A stretch of DNA of 64,000 nt from Henricia sp. BOLD:AAB3569 (Eukaryota; Echinodermata; Asteroidea; Spinulosida; Echinasteridae): positions 1,178,001-1,242,000 of the forward strand of contig JBBELK010000921.1 of assembly GCA_037783545.1 (NCBI GenBank), written 5' to 3'. The translations under genes and the position numbers were made by a program. Every line of letters starts with the position of its first letter. The stretch's first letter is position 1. This document shows, one piece after another, positions 16,615-28,775 of this stretch. A model generated the notes under the pieces. The model searched no databases. It was not told the origin of the DNA and saw only the letters and a list, made by a program, of their open reading frames with translations.

Positions 16615-18132
16615 AGAAAAAGAACCAAAGAGGCCTTGCCCATTTTGTAAAGTCTTCCAAACACGTCTTAGCAGACACATCACCCTAAAGCACAATAATG
16701 AGGATATCGTAAAGCGTACCAGAAAGCTTCCTCAGAGAGAAAGGGATCTCGCAATGAAGAAACTAAGACTTGAAGGCATCTTCAATTACAATAAGGATAA
16801 AATGTGCGACAAAAATTGTGAAGATCTGTTGAAGCAGAGATCCCAGAAAAACCAGGATTCGTCCTCTGTGACGAGTGCCATGGATTGTTTGCAAGGCGCT
16901 ACTTTTGGAACCACAGAAGGCACTGCTCAGGTGATTGCGCAATTCCTTCAAGGCCCATACCCACCTTCTTTATGGAAGGGTCTTTGCATTGTGTGAACAA
17001 GGACTTCAGACAAAGCATCTTAATAAGATTTAAAGAAGATGAGATTGGAAACCTATGTAGGACCGACGCAACAATAATAGAAGATGAAGTGCAAAAAAAG
17101 ACAAGGAAATCCAAGTAAAAAGATCAGTAATGGCCGACATGAGCCGATTGGCTGGACTATATATTCACTTCCAGTCCACCGATGCTGAGCCATCATCTTG
17201 GGCAGATATGCTCAAGAGAGAGAATTTGGAGCAGCTGGAAGAAGCCATCACTGGTTTCACGTCAAGAGGAACGAAAGAACTAAAATCCGGGATGAAGATA
17301 GCAGTCTTCTATTTGCTGAAGAAAATGGCAACAATTGTCAATTGTGAGGACGAAAAGGCCCAAGAAGTAGACAATGTTGTGCATGTCTAAGAGATCAGTA
17401 AAGACTTCATGTTTGGGGATGCCACATATATGCTAAACAAAAATCGTCACTTCAAGCTGCGGAGACCAAACAGCCTGCCCCGGACATAAAAAAGCTAAGA
17501 GATTTCACCATACATGAAATGGAGATCCAGTGACAACTTGTGTACAGTAGTCAAGAATACGTGAAACTGCGTGATTTAACAGCTAGCCGAATAACATTAT
17601 TCAATGCTCGGAGGGGAGTGGAGCCAGCTCGACTGCTTAAAAATGAATGGGAAGATGCCAAAAATGAGGTTTAGTTGAACCATCAAGTACACGTTAAACT
17701 TGATGATATGGAACGGAAGCTGTTCAAGGACACAAAAGTAACCTTCCAGACGGGGAACGGAAACAATCACCTGGTGCAAGTGATCATACCAATAGACTGT
17801 ATGCTTGCAATGGACTGGCTAGCTGACAATGAAACCAAGGTGAAAGCTTCTGTGCTGGAGACAAATCCGTACATGTTCCCTTGCATTCAAGGAAGTACTT
17901 CCCATGTAGGAGGTTGGCACTGCATCCATCATGTGAAATCCATGGTAGAGGATTTAGAGTCAAAGGATCTCCTGATAGCCACAAAAATATGCGCCTCAAA
18001 AAGTACTTTTACGCCTCAATTAATGTTTCTGAAGGGGAACGAGAGCTATTTTACAAGCATATGGGGCACTCCGGCTCTGTAAATGCTACTATATATCAAA
18101 CACCAATGGCCGAGAGTGAAATCACTATGTAA
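16615..18132 (+). pseudogene. Crypton-like tyrosine recombinase relic
   Basis: An N-terminal zinc-finger-like segment (RPCPFCKVFQTRLSRHITLKH, about 16640-16700) is followed, after a frame change near 16857, by CDECHGLFARRYFWNHRRHC. A helical region then starts MADMSRLAGLYIHF (17130). Near 17575 the segment RITLFNARRGVEPARLL matches the first catalytic Arg box of tyrosine recombinases. The next ORF has TFQTGNGNNHLV and a long helix. Near 18050 comes FYKHMGHSGSVNATIYQTP, with the H-x-x-G-H box and the likely tyrosine nucleophile. These motifs in this order identify a tyrosine-recombinase element of Crypton type. There are at least four frameshifts or stops, so it cannot be active. Family rank is from motif knowledge. 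Confidence 0.65.
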
Positions 18133-19076
18133 TTGGTCGGAGGCTGCAACAGATGGAAGGAGGTTCGTATTGATCTAGTCTGGTGAATTTATTTATCACA
18201 CTAAAGACAAAAGGGGAAGCACATCAACTGGGACACATTCTAAGAAACATCAATTTTTGTTGAAGTCCAGTTAGAGCCTGCATGTGATTCACATTGGAGT
18301 GTTTATCTTTTAATGAACACTTTGATGGTACATGTATATGGACTTTAGGGGACCATGTTTGGCCTCTGTATTGTCTTATGTATCAGGTTAGTCTCAAGGA
18401 TTAAGACACCATTGTATTGTCTCAGTAGCACTGGTCTTGGTCTCGGTCTCGGTCTCGGATGCCGAGGTCTCAGGTTTTACCCCCAAGACCAACCAAGACC
18501 ACAACAAAATGTGCCACGCTTGCACGCAGTTGCCAGCCGAACTGTTTGAGTCTAGTCTTTATTCCAAACATAACACGAGTAAACACGACATTTTAATATT
18601 TAAGTTCTCACGCTGAAAATGAAGTTGCAGCTAGTTTTGAGACTAGTCAATAACGCAGCGTGTTGAGTTTGAGTACTGGTACCATGCATGTAGCCATGCA
18701 GTATGCTATTTATTTCACTGGTGCACATGCGCTCTTGCATGTGTGTAGAAACAACGCGGTCTTTATGTACCGTATAGTTTTATAAATGTATTTTCTTCGA
18801 TTTTACCCACAACTCTGGAAAAAAAAAAACATCACAGCCCTGCTGCAGGTCATGTCCAATAGATCAAAAGTAGTAGTGGTAGTGACGGTTTTTGGTTTTA
18901 AGTATAAGGTGAATAGCAGTGCAAAAGAGTCCCGAACGGTCTCCGGATGGACCAATACTAGCCTTAGCGTCATGTTTTCCTCTAGCTCAGTAAGTCGCGA
19001 CTCAACAAAAATTGTGCAACAACAAATAATTGTACGGAAGCGGTAAAATACTTTCTGCTTGTATGTTTGATCAATC
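18133..19076. other. Noncoding DNA with a short GGTCTC microsatellite
   Basis: A (GGTCTC)n-like tract lies at 18431-18460. A related GGTCTC-rich patch reappears at about 24485-24540 on the other side of the LTR retrotransposon. The remainder shows no supported gene. Confidence 0.5.
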
Positions 19077-19509
19077 TGTAGTAAATCGAGTTTTCTCCCG
19101 AAATGGGTTCTACTACTGTTTATGCATGTTATGTGGCCTCGTGTCTGTTCTTGAATATCGTGAAAAACGGCACACAAAATGTTGGTTGTTCACAAGTTTT
19201 AATGCTCTCAAAACTCACAAGTTCGTCATGCACCTGCTATCCATAGTAAACAAACTTCTGGAACTACGTCAGTAGGCTTAAACACTTATAACACTTTTGA
19301 GGAAACTTTCAACGTTGGAATAAAACTTGCACAAAGCAGAATGAAATCGGAAAGTCCGAGGTCAAATACATGTCACACTGCGCAACCGCAGCACAGCGCG
19401 AGAGTGAACTATGGCAACCAAAACTACTTAACATACTTATTTGTATGGAACGCCTGTTGGAGCTGAAAGTACAAACAATCAATTATATACACATGTACAT
19501 GTCACTACA
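19077..19509 (-). repeat. 3' LTR of the Ty3/gypsy element
   Basis: It begins TGTAGTAAATCGAG and ends TGTCACTACA. It is 433 bp, collinear with the other LTR except for about 13-bp and 9-bp deletions and a few substitutions. Confidence 0.95.
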
Positions 19510-19525
19510 GTAGCTCCCCTCTAGA
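19510..19525 (-). other. Polypurine tract
   Basis: Read on the minus strand, AGAGGGGAGC lies immediately before the 3' LTR, the usual plus-strand priming site. Confidence 0.75.
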
Positions 19526-19573
19526 TTGTAAGAGATAAATGAAACAATCGATACAAGCAGTAGATAATAACAG

Positions 19574-22500
19574 TCAGTGACAGTCGAATTGTTCATATTT
19601 GGCTGGCCAGTGAACTCGTCGACCAACTCTGGTGGTTCGTTGTGGAGGAGGTAACGTCTCCGGCGATGGGGGTTGTGAAACCGGCAAAACAGTTCTCGCG
19701 GGGGCGTTCTCGCGAATCTGTTGGGAATGCGCGTTTGTCCAGTCGTCATCAAGATACGCCACTTTCAGACGATCCTTAGAAACGGCATCCCGTCTGCCGT
19801 TGAGGTCCAAAACAAAGTATTTGCTGGCGCGCTTGATGATGCGAAATGGTCCATCATACGGGGGTCGTAGGGGTGTTTTCACTGCATCATGCCGAACAAA
19901 AACGTGTGTGCACTTGTCTAGGTCGGCTGGAATGTGTGATTGTCGCTGTTGTGACCTGGGCGGAATGTCCTGCATGTGACAACGCAGCCTGTGAACATAC
20001 ACACTGGGGTCGAGCTCAGCATGATCATTGTTAGGCACAATAAACTCACCAGGCAGCCTGACTGTGGTACCGTACATCATTTCTGCTGGAGAGAAACCTA
20101 TATCTGACTTGATAGCGGCTCTTATGCCTAACATATTACAGGACGAGGGGAAGAGATTCCGTCCAACGTGGATTAGCATGAGTCTTTAGCGATGCCTTGA
20201 GTTGTCTGTGTAGTCGCTCTACCATCCCATTTGCAGCCGGATGATATGATGTAGTGTGAATTCGTTGACAACCGAGCATGTCTGTGAGCATCCGAAAAAG
20301 TCGTGACTCGAACTGGCGTCCTCTGTCGGTGGTGATGGTAGCTGGCGCACCGAACCGAGAAACCCAGTGGGTAACGAATGCATGAGCCATAGTCTCAGCA
20401 GTCATGTCAGGAATGGGGATCGCCTCCGGCCACCGTGTAAATCTATCCACACATGTTAGCAGGTAGGACTGTCCGGCTGACGGTGGAAGGGGACCGACTA
20501 AATCGATATGTACGTGTGAAAATCGTGCGTCGGGTGTGGAGAACGTACCAAGTGGCGTCTTGATGTGGCAATGAATTTTGCATTGTTGGCACTTGTGACA
20601 AGTCTTAGCCCAAGTGCGAACGTCTTTGTTAATACCAGGCCACACGAACCGTGCAGTAAGTAACCGCTGTGTGGTCCTGATACTAGGGTGCGAAAGTCCA
20701 TGCAAAGCGTCAAAAACTGTTCGACGAAACTGGGCTGGGATGAAAGGTCGAGGCGTCCCCGTGGAGGTATCGCATAGAATGGTACCCTGCGACGTATGGA
20801 GGTGTCGGAGAGATGTTTCAACTCGTCGTCATCGATCTGTGCTTTAGCGATGGCGTCGAAATTGATAGTCACGCTCTTTGGTAAGGCATTAACCTCCAGA
20901 CGAGAGAGTGCATCTGCCGCTGCATTATCATGGCCGCTGATGTGTCTAATGTCCGAGGTATACTGCGATATGAGGTCCAGTTGTCGAATTTCTCGAGGAG
21001 AATGGCGGTCCAGTTTGGAATGTAGGGCGTATGTAAGGGGCTTGTGATCAGTGTGAACGCGGAATGCCCGTCCCTCCAGCATGTGTCGGAAATACTTAAT
21101 GCCGAGGTATAGAGCTAAAAGCTCTCTACCAAAAGTACTGTAGCGGGTTTCCGCTGGTTGGAGGCGCTTGGAGAAAAACGACAGTGGTTGCCAAACACCT
21201 TCGACGTGTTGCTGGAGAACACCGCCCACGGCCTTGTCCGATGCATCGACTAAGAGGCATAACGGTGCGTCGGTCTGAGGGTGGACTAGTAGTGTTGCGT
21301 CGGCCAATGCAACTTTCACACGCTCGAAAGCTAGCTGCTCGTTCTGCCCAAACTGAATCGGCTCGTTTTTCTTCCTCCTGTTCTTGAGCAGGTCGGTCAG
21401 GGGCTGGAGCATGTCTGCGCAGTGGGGAACAAATCGCCTGTAGAAATTGATGAGGCCAAGGAATTCCCGCAACTTACTCAGCGATGCCGGTTCCGGGAAA
21501 TCTCTGATGACTTGCACTTTGTCAGGCAAAGGACAGACTCCATGCTGGTTGACGAGATGACCGAGGAAGGAGAGGGATGGCACGCCGAATTGGCATTTGT
21601 GGGGATTGATGACTATGCCATATTGCGAGAGGCGGTCGAACAGGAGTTGAAGGTGTTCTTTGTGTTCGGCCTCTGATGAGCTCGCTACCAGCAGATCGTC
21701 AATGTACGCAAAGACAAAAGGTAAACCACGGGTTACCTCGTCGACGAACCTTTGGAAAGTCTGTGCCGCATTGCGGAGCCCAAAGGGCATGCGCACGAAC
21801 TCGAATAATCCAAACGGTGTAGTGATTGCAGTCTTACGGATGTCTGTTGGTTCCATTGGTATTTGATGGTAGGCGCGTACCAAATCAATCTTGGAGAACA
21901 GCGTGCACCCGTGAAGGTTGGAGGAAAAATCCTGCAGGTGTGGAATTGGGTAGCAATCCGGAATGGTGTTCTTGTTTAGGGCGCGGTAATCACCACACGG
22001 ACGTTGTCTTAGGAACCATGTGCAACGGAGATGACCATTCGCTACTGGAAGGGCGAACAATTCCAAGGCTAAGCATATATGGTCAAACTCAGCCCTGGCA
22101 ACTGGTAGCCTATCCGGTGCAAGTCGACGGGGTCTAGCCGCAACCGGGGGGCCACGAGTTTCGATGTGGTGTGTGATGTTGTGCCGTACCTCCGTTTGTT
22201 TATACACGGGACGAACTACGTCGGGATACTGGCTAAGGAGCTCGTCGTATTGTGATAAAGTTGCATTCACAAACATGGGGCTCGCGGACGGGGTACCAGA
22301 CATGATTCCTTGCATGGCCAGACTAGTTATGGAATCGACAAGCCGCTGGTTCTTTACATCGACTAGTAGGTTGAACTGCCGAAGAAAATCAGCTCCAATA
22401 ATAGGGGTTGGCAAGTCGGCAACAATAAAAACCCAACGGAATACTCGGCGAAGTCCCAAATCTAAAGTCAGAGACTTCTCGCCGTAAGTTACAATAGCTG

Positions 22501-22741
22501 AGTGATTGACCGCTTGTAGCTGTATAGAAGTAGGTTGAGCTCGTGACTTGTGACTGCGTGGCAACACACTCACCTCAGCACCAGTGTCAACTAGGAAACG
22601 AGTGCCTGTGGACTTGTCAGTTACATGGAATAGGCGACGTGTAGTATCGCTGCCAGACCGACCTGTCGCCGCTAGTCGTTGGCTTGGCCGTTTTCCTGGT
22701 TCCGCTGTGGTTCTGTGCGTCGCGAACAAGGACTGGTGCAT
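19574..22741 (-). pseudogene. pol: Ty3/gypsy pol polyprotein (protease, RT, RNase H, integrase), broken
   Basis: From the N-terminus there is an aspartic protease ([13 protein letters not shown], near 22595). Reverse transcriptase follows with the YIDDLL box near 21700, then RNase H ([12 protein letters not shown], near 21245). The integrase has an HHCC-type zinc region near 20600-20690 and catalytic segments HIDLVGP (about 20500), TTDRGRQFE (about 20320) and GMVERLHRQ (about 20215). A C-terminal chromo/SH3-like tail follows (VFVRHDAVKTPLRPPYDGP). The frame is broken at about 22000-22100 inside RT (a garbled stretch between two compensating shifts), at about 20700 before the zinc region, and at about 20170 after the integrase core. 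The polyprotein would be translated from a frame -1 to gag. It is nonfunctional as it stands. Confidence 0.92.
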
Positions 22742-23631
22742 TTTCGTGCATTAGTTCCGTACTTCCAATGATACCAGCATTGGCGGTCGCCGGATGGCTG
22801 GTTATCTGCCGAAGGGGTGGGACTACGTTGTCTGGGTCGACTATGGGAGGAAGAGCGGGGACGGCCTTGTCGCTGCATGCCCTGTAGCTGAAAAGTTAAG
22901 GTTTGCACTTGCCTAGTCAGGTCATCAACCTTGTCGTGCAGAGTGAGTACCTCGGGGGAGGCGTGTCGTTGCGGGGGTTGGAGGGGTGGTGAAGAAACAG
23001 TGGACATGTGCGATGCCGTCGTAGAGTGGGCAGACACCTCAACAATTTTGTCGGCCAAATCTGTCAGTGCTCCAATTCCCACAGTGTCCGCTGTGGAGGT
23101 CAAAATGGACTGGACGGTGTGGGGAAGTCGCTGTAAGAATAACTGCTTCAAAATCTTCTCCTCCAGCGAATTGTCCCCCAAAAGCTGGTGCATGCGCGGC
23201 AACAGCTGCGAGGGCTTGCGATCTCCCAATTCCTCTGAAGTAAGCAGCTGGTGTAGTCGTTTCTGCTCAGAAGCTGAAGTGCGGCGTATGAGTTATGCTT
23301 TCAGCTTACTGTAGCAGTCGGTGGATGGGGGTGAAATCAGGATATCCCGCACCTCTTGTGCGATCTCCGGTTGCAAAGATCCGATAACGTAGGCAAAACG
23401 AGTCTCCTGGGTAGTAATATGGCGGATGACAAACTGAGCCTCCACCTGGGTAAACCACAGGATCGGGTCGTTAGGCCAAAATGGAGGGAGCTTGAGGCTT
23501 ACTGCAGCCTGCACCGGCATGACAGGCGGTTGAAATGGGTTAGAGGGGGGGTGGAGGTGGTGTACCCTATGTCCCATTAGGTTTATCTTCCACATACATG
23601 GCTTGTGCAGAAGGTCACGTAAATTGTTCAA
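22672..23631 (-). pseudogene. gag: Ty3/gypsy gag with one in-frame stop
   Basis: The N-terminal capsid-like part (LPPFWPNDPILWFTQVEAQF) and the C-terminal part (QLFLQRLPHTVQSIL) lie in the same frame, but a TAA at 23293-23295 interrupts it. The tail has a zinc-knuckle-like [18 protein letters not shown] segment for nucleic-acid binding. Gag would form the virus-like particle. The last 70 bp overlap pol in another frame, as is normal. Apart from the stop codon, the gene looks complete. Confidence 0.9.
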
Positions 23632-23645
23632 AACCGGGTCACCAG
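23628..23645 (-). other. tRNA primer-binding site
   Basis: On the minus strand, TGGTGACCCGG follows the 5' LTR after one base, as expected for a PBS complementary to a tRNA 3' end. I do not assign the tRNA. Confidence 0.7.
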
Positions 23646-24100
23646 TGTAGTAAATCGAGTTTTCTCCCGAAATGGGTTCTACTACTGTTTATGCATGTTA
23701 TGTGGCCTCGTGTCTGTTCTTGAATATCGTGAAAAACGGCACACAAAATGTTGGTTGTTCACAAGTTTTAATGCTCTAAAAACTCACAAGTTCTTCATGC
23801 ACCTGCTATCCATAGTTAACAAACTTCTGGAACTACGTCAGTAGGCTTAAACACACAGCAATTAACTGAATAACACTTTTGAGGAAACTTTCAACGTTGG
23901 AATAAAACTTGCACAAAGCAGAATGAAATCGGAAAGTCCGAGGTCAAATACATGTCACACTGCGCAACCGCAGCACAGCGCGAGAGTGAACTCTGGTGCC
24001 TATGGCAACCAAAACTACTTAACATACTTATTTGTATGGAACGCCTGTTGGAGCTGAAAGTACAAACAATCAATTATATACACATGTACATGTCACTACA
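23646..24100 (-). repeat. 5' LTR of the Ty3/gypsy element
   Basis: It is 455 bp, with the same TG/CA termini as the other LTR. It retains two short segments that the 3' LTR lacks. Confidence 0.95.
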
Positions 24101-24164
24101 AATCATTAACTCGTAAATGTATGTTTTAAACTGTTACATTAAAACTAGAGATTTCACTCTATAT

Positions 24165-24345
24165 TTGTGGCAAGTCTGGTGAAAATTACACATTAGCATG
24201 TAGTCTTTTATTTCATACACTGCTGCGCAGCGTTATTTTCTGTGTGCGCAGCAGCTGGTCAATGTGGAAACCTGTGCACGGTGACATTGTTTGTGCAGCG
24301 CAGCATACATGTACATTTTGTTTATTTTTTATACAAGTTTCTATT
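24165..24345 (+). repeat. Interspersed repeat, inverted partner of 26115-26305
   Basis: The segment around GTGGCAAGTCTGGTGAAAAT, through the GCTGCGCAGCG region and ACATTGTTTGTGCAGCGC, matches the reverse complement of 26115-26305 with scattered differences. It carries no coding capacity. Confidence 0.7.
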
Positions 24346-26114
24346 TAATTTGTTTTTTGCCCGAAAACATATTCATATTTTACCACATGTAATCATTGTT
24401 TCTGTATCAGATTTCAATGTGTTATTACCGGTATGTAAATAAAGAGAAACTTTATATTTTTTTTATTGAAAACGTCTCAGTCTTACCGCCTTGGTCTCGG
24501 TACTCCGACCCCTTGATCTCGTTCTCGGACATCAAGGTCTTGACTACAACACTGGTATTGGCCTCTTATTTTGATAAATGTAATTTACATTAATCGCTAA
24601 ACCAGTGCATTAGTTGCACATGTTTTTGACAATCTGCGATGCAATTTTAAAAAATGCATCGCAGAATTTTGCGATGCAATTTCCGATAGATTTAAACCTC
24701 TCGGCTTTATTCTAGTAATTTATCACTAAACTTACTGATCAGTTTTGTTGGCAAATATAAACGAGAAAAATATGAGAAAATCTTTTGTATCTCAGGAACT
24801 ATGTTTGAGTAAAAATATAATAGTCGAAGCCAGTCCGATCCGGCTGAACCAGCCCTGAAGCAGACCCACGTGTACATGTAGCGACTCACTTGGCTGACCT
24901 TCCTGAGAAAGTATTTTGATGAACAGTTATTAATTCTGTCGAGAACATGTGCACAAACTGCTGGAGGCCGGTTATAAAAATATACTTTAGTGCAGGAAGA
25001 AGTGGTTTATTTCAGTTTGATGTCACATGAATCTTCCGCCTAGACAAAAACCGCATGCTAAAGAGCCTTCACTTCATCCAGTTTTTTACAGTTGCACGTG
25101 GTCCGAGCTGGCCTCCAACTTGCTAAGTGCCGCCATCATTGACATCGTAGTTCCAGGCCCTAGCGAGCGCGCCAGCAGCAGCATGCAGTAAATATGATGA
25201 CTGTCACACTAGTCCGGCCATCGTAGTCATGCTACCATTTTGTGGGTTATTTTTTGTTACCTTTCGTTGTGCACAAATACGTAATTTTGACAGTAGAAGT
25301 TGATGTCCGAAAACGTGTTCGAAAGCACGTACACGATCGAACGGATATTTTGCATCAACTAGTCCGCACATCATACCAGTTAGATGAATATACACGTGGT
25401 ATTAACATTACAATATGACCAATCAGCGCCACGGGTTTCCTGGTAGTTGAATATGAAAGACTGTAACCACGGATCTGTGGTGTAACTCTGGCTACATGTA
25501 TATGTGGTCAGAAAGCTGAGATTAGACTTGAAGTTGGATTTGTTTCCATTAATGTATCTCGCAATATTCACAGGTGCTTTGTGCCCACCGTTTTGGTCTA
25601 ATATAAAACCGTTCATACATCGTTTTAGCAATAACGTTAAACCAAATTCAGTGTTTTAATGGAATTTAAAACAGTGTCTAAAACACTCCGATTGTACAGG
25701 TATGTTTTTTAAATTTGCAATATTTTTTGGCTACACACAAAATAATTTGCATCGCAAAATTGTGGTCCGATATTTTGGAACGAAATCACCGAGGCCAAAA
25801 ATGAAAAACATTGAAAAATCTACCAAGTCCCATTTACCAAAGGTTCTCTTTATGTACATTAAGGGTCGACATTAACACTTACCCACTTACTGCCTGTAAG
25901 TGGTACATGTACTAAGTGATTTTTAAAAATGGGTAAGTTGCTTGGTAAGTCAATTTTGAAAAGTAATATTGCACGATTTCTTGATTATTAAAGGCTTGAT
26001 GTACATACCGGTAAATTCTAGAAATACATTTAAATCTGGTATACGTAAACAACAATTACATGTAGTAAAATATAATAACAAAATATTAATATATGGTTTG
26101 GGCAGAAAACAAAG
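24346..26114. other. Noncoding DNA, no supported gene
   Basis: There is a small hairpin around the GCGATGCAATTT motif (about 24638-24685) and AT-rich unique sequence. ORFs here are short and lack domains. Confidence 0.5.
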
Positions 26115-26305
26115 TAAAAAGGATAAAAACAAACCAAAGAAATACATGCCGCGCTGCACAAACAATGTCATCGTGCATGGGTGGCCACATTGACCGGCAA
26201 CTGCATGCACACTGCAGGCAGGCATCGCACAGAAAATCACGCTGCGCTGCAGCGTATAAAAGACTATAATGTGCTATTGATTTAATTTTCACCAGATTTG
26301 CCACA
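26115..26305 (-). repeat. Interspersed repeat, inverted partner of 24165-24345
   Basis: Reverse-complement match to the copy at 24165-24345. Together they frame about 1.8 kb and could form a large stem. Confidence 0.7.
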
Positions 26306-26404
26306 ATGGGCTTTATTGTAACAATGGGCTTTATTGTGACCCTAATTGGGTACTCTATTGTAATCACTGTCAAAGTGACTTTGCGTGACTTACCTCCCGG
26401 TTGT

Positions 26405-27890
26405 CACCAGCTGCCAAAAGATATTTGCATTAATAATTTCAAGATTAATGAAACAAATTCCACGAAGTTTCTAGGTATCTTTATAGATAATAAACTCTCG
26501 TGAAAAACACATATAGATTACACATGTAAAGTAGTTTCCAAAAATATTGTTGTGATTAATCGCCTAAAGCATTTACTTCCGAATGATATTTGCATCATGT
26601 TGTACAACAGTTTGATATTATCTTACATTAACTATGGTATATTAGCATGGGGAAATGCTTGTTTACAGTAATCAATATGTATCTCGAATACTACTACTTC
26701 AAAAAAGAGTTATACGCATTATTTCTCATTCTGACTATCGAGCTCACACTGAGCTTCTTTTTAAACATTACGAATTACTAAAAGTGAATGATATTTATCT
26801 TTACAACTACACTGTAAAAATGGTGTTTAGGATCTAAACACATTTCTAAACACTAATTCTGTACCCACTTTTTCCACACGTTTAGCACTATGACATGTTT
26901 AGATGTCCTTTTTCTTTGACATGTTTAGGTTTAACATGTTTTGCCTCCTGGGAACTACCCAGACAGCAAACTTACGTTAGCCCAACGTTGGATCAACGTC
27001 AGTAATTGACGAAAAAACGTTGGACCAACGTTAGCCTAATGACGTTGTTCCAACGTAAAATTGCACTTCCGAATAACGTTGGAACAACGTTGTTTATAAG
27101 TTGGCGTTAACGTTGGACAAACGTCTAGTGACGTCTTATCAACGTCTTTGTGGGGTCGTATGCAAAGCCAAAAGACGTATTTTTTTCTGACGTCCCCTAT
27201 ACATTACTTATACATATTCATTGATACTTATACATTACTTATACATATTCATTGATACTGATACACTACTGATACACTACTCATACACTACCCATACACT
27301 ATCATTATGCGCGACTTCAATTTATGCTCCACAAAACCTGTACCCTGTAACCCATGGCTGGCACACACCTACTAACCGAATACCAAATTTAATTATAATC
27401 ACTCGCCATTTTGAGTTTGTTCATCCCCGACAATTGCCAATTTGCCTATTATCAAGCAACAACCCATTTACAACAATCAAAACAACTGCCAAAACTGAAG
27501 CAAATTAGCTTTTTTACAAAATGGGAAATGTTTAGAATTAAAACACATTCCTAAACGTATTAATCTATAAACATGTTTCTGATGTGTTTAAATGCTAAAC
27601 ATTGTTTTTACAGTGTAGGCATATTCATGTTTCAATTATCAAAAAAATAATGTTCCAAAGTATTTACAATTGCCCTTTATAAAAAACGAACACCTCCATA
27701 GTCATTACACCAGGCAGGTCCATCACTACCATCTTCAAGCAATTCGTACAAATCTTGGGAAGAAATGTGTCACATTCGAAGGTCCAAAGCTATGGAATTC
27801 TCTTGATCCTAATTTGAAAAGTCAAGAAAAGTTACCAGCATTTAAAACATAATTTAAAACTTTCCTCCTCACTAAATATGCCGATTAAAA
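26405..27890 (+). pseudogene. Non-LTR retrotransposon (LINE) RT C-terminal fragment, split by a MITE
   Basis: The segment TKFLGIFIDNKLS (near 26465) is the post-catalytic RT box of Jockey/CR1-group LINEs. It is followed by NSLILSYINYGILAWGN and LLQKRVIRIISHSDYR. After the 806-bp insert at 26810-27615 the homology resumes with HSHYTRQ, CVTFEGPKLWNSLDP and a short C-terminal tail ending near 27880. Stops (for instance TGA after NKLS) and one small indel show decay. No catalytic YADD box or endonuclease is present, so the copy is 5'-truncated. The downstream 300 bp may be its 3' UTR. Confidence 0.8.
26810..27615. mobile_element. TA-flanked 806-bp nonautonomous DNA transposon inside the LINE
   Basis: The ends are CACTGTAAAAATGGTGTTTAG and a near-matching reverse complement (CTAAACATTGTTTTTACAGTG), flanked by TA on both sides. 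This fits a Tc1/mariner-type nonautonomous element. The interior has an AACGTTGG-rich block (about 26980-27145) and a TATACATTACT-type microsatellite (about 27195-27300) but no transposase. Confidence 0.8.
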
Positions 27891-28609
27891 TGTTTTGTTA
27901 TTTTTATTATATATAAACAATCAACAAAATTATGATTCCTTAACTTTGTATGAATGGCAGTTTTTTTCCTGCCCAGCTCTGCATTGTGTTAACTAAACCT
28001 AATTGCCATATTTGCTTAATCTACTTACCTTAACTCGTTTTGCTGCTTTGTTTGTTGAACTCACACACAGCTCAACTTAGTTGCTTTATTTCATTTTAAT
28101 GCTGACCATTACTGCGCTTCTGATTTATTTATATCGATTCCAATAATTATTTTTGGTATTTTTTCGTATACATTGAACAAAGATTTTAAGTAAATTACCT
28201 CCTGGAATCAACACATATAATGTAATTTTAAGATATACTCCCCACTTGCACTTTTGTCGCAAATGTTGCTTTTCTGTAGAAAAATCATGTTTTCTTCTTT
28301 AAAAATTGCCTTCAGTTGGTGCACAAGATAACTATTCACACGCGCGCGCAGCGCCCTCTGTTGTCGCGCTCATGCACAGACCGCTCGCCGCGTCATTTTG
28401 TGCATTACTTTATGCAGTCATTTTATTATTTATTTATCTCAGAAATGCAACATTTGTGACGGAAGTGTCAGTGCAAATTAAGTATATATCTTAGAATTGA
28501 ATAAGCTATCGATTCCCCTGTATATAAATTCACCCACAGTACATCCGTGTTCAATGTATATGAAAAACAAATCCATTATGGTTTCTTAAATTCGTGTTGT
28601 GGCATAAAC
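27891..28609. other. LINE 3' flank and unassigned AT-rich DNA
   Basis: I see no supported gene or structured repeat in this interval. Confidence 0.4.
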
Positions 28610-28740
28610 TAAAAAAATACCGAGTTGGACAACAGTCGAGTTAGTACAACGGTCGAGTTGACTTCTCCGGTTAAACGCACAACGGTCGAATTGGTTCGAG
28701 TCCAGTTGGAAAACGGTCGAGTTGACCTGCACCCTATATA
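28610..28740. repeat. Cluster of ACGGTCGAGTTG-type motifs
   Basis: The 12-base motif ACGGTCGAGTTG and close variants occur about five times. The same motif recurs, in both orientations, in the foldback at 29579-30468. Confidence 0.7.
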
Positions 28741-28775
28741 GGTACGTACATACACACGTACACTAACCAAGGGCC

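Larger units (their letters stand above)
19077..24100 (-). mobile_element. Complete but decayed Ty3/gypsy LTR retrotransposon
   Basis: Two LTRs (19077-19509 and 23646-24100) with TG/CA ends enclose gag and pol read on the minus strand. The element is bounded by an AATC duplication (19073-19076 and 24101-24104). A primer-binding site and polypurine tract are in the correct places. The gene order gag-protease-RT-RNaseH-integrase identifies Ty3/gypsy. Internal indels and stops in gag and pol, plus two indel differences of more than 5 bp between the LTRs, show it is not recent. Confidence 0.95.

Noticed and set aside
19632..22487. Several plus-strand ORFs within the LTR element
   Set aside because: Antisense to pol; the minus-strand frames carry all retrotransposon motifs.
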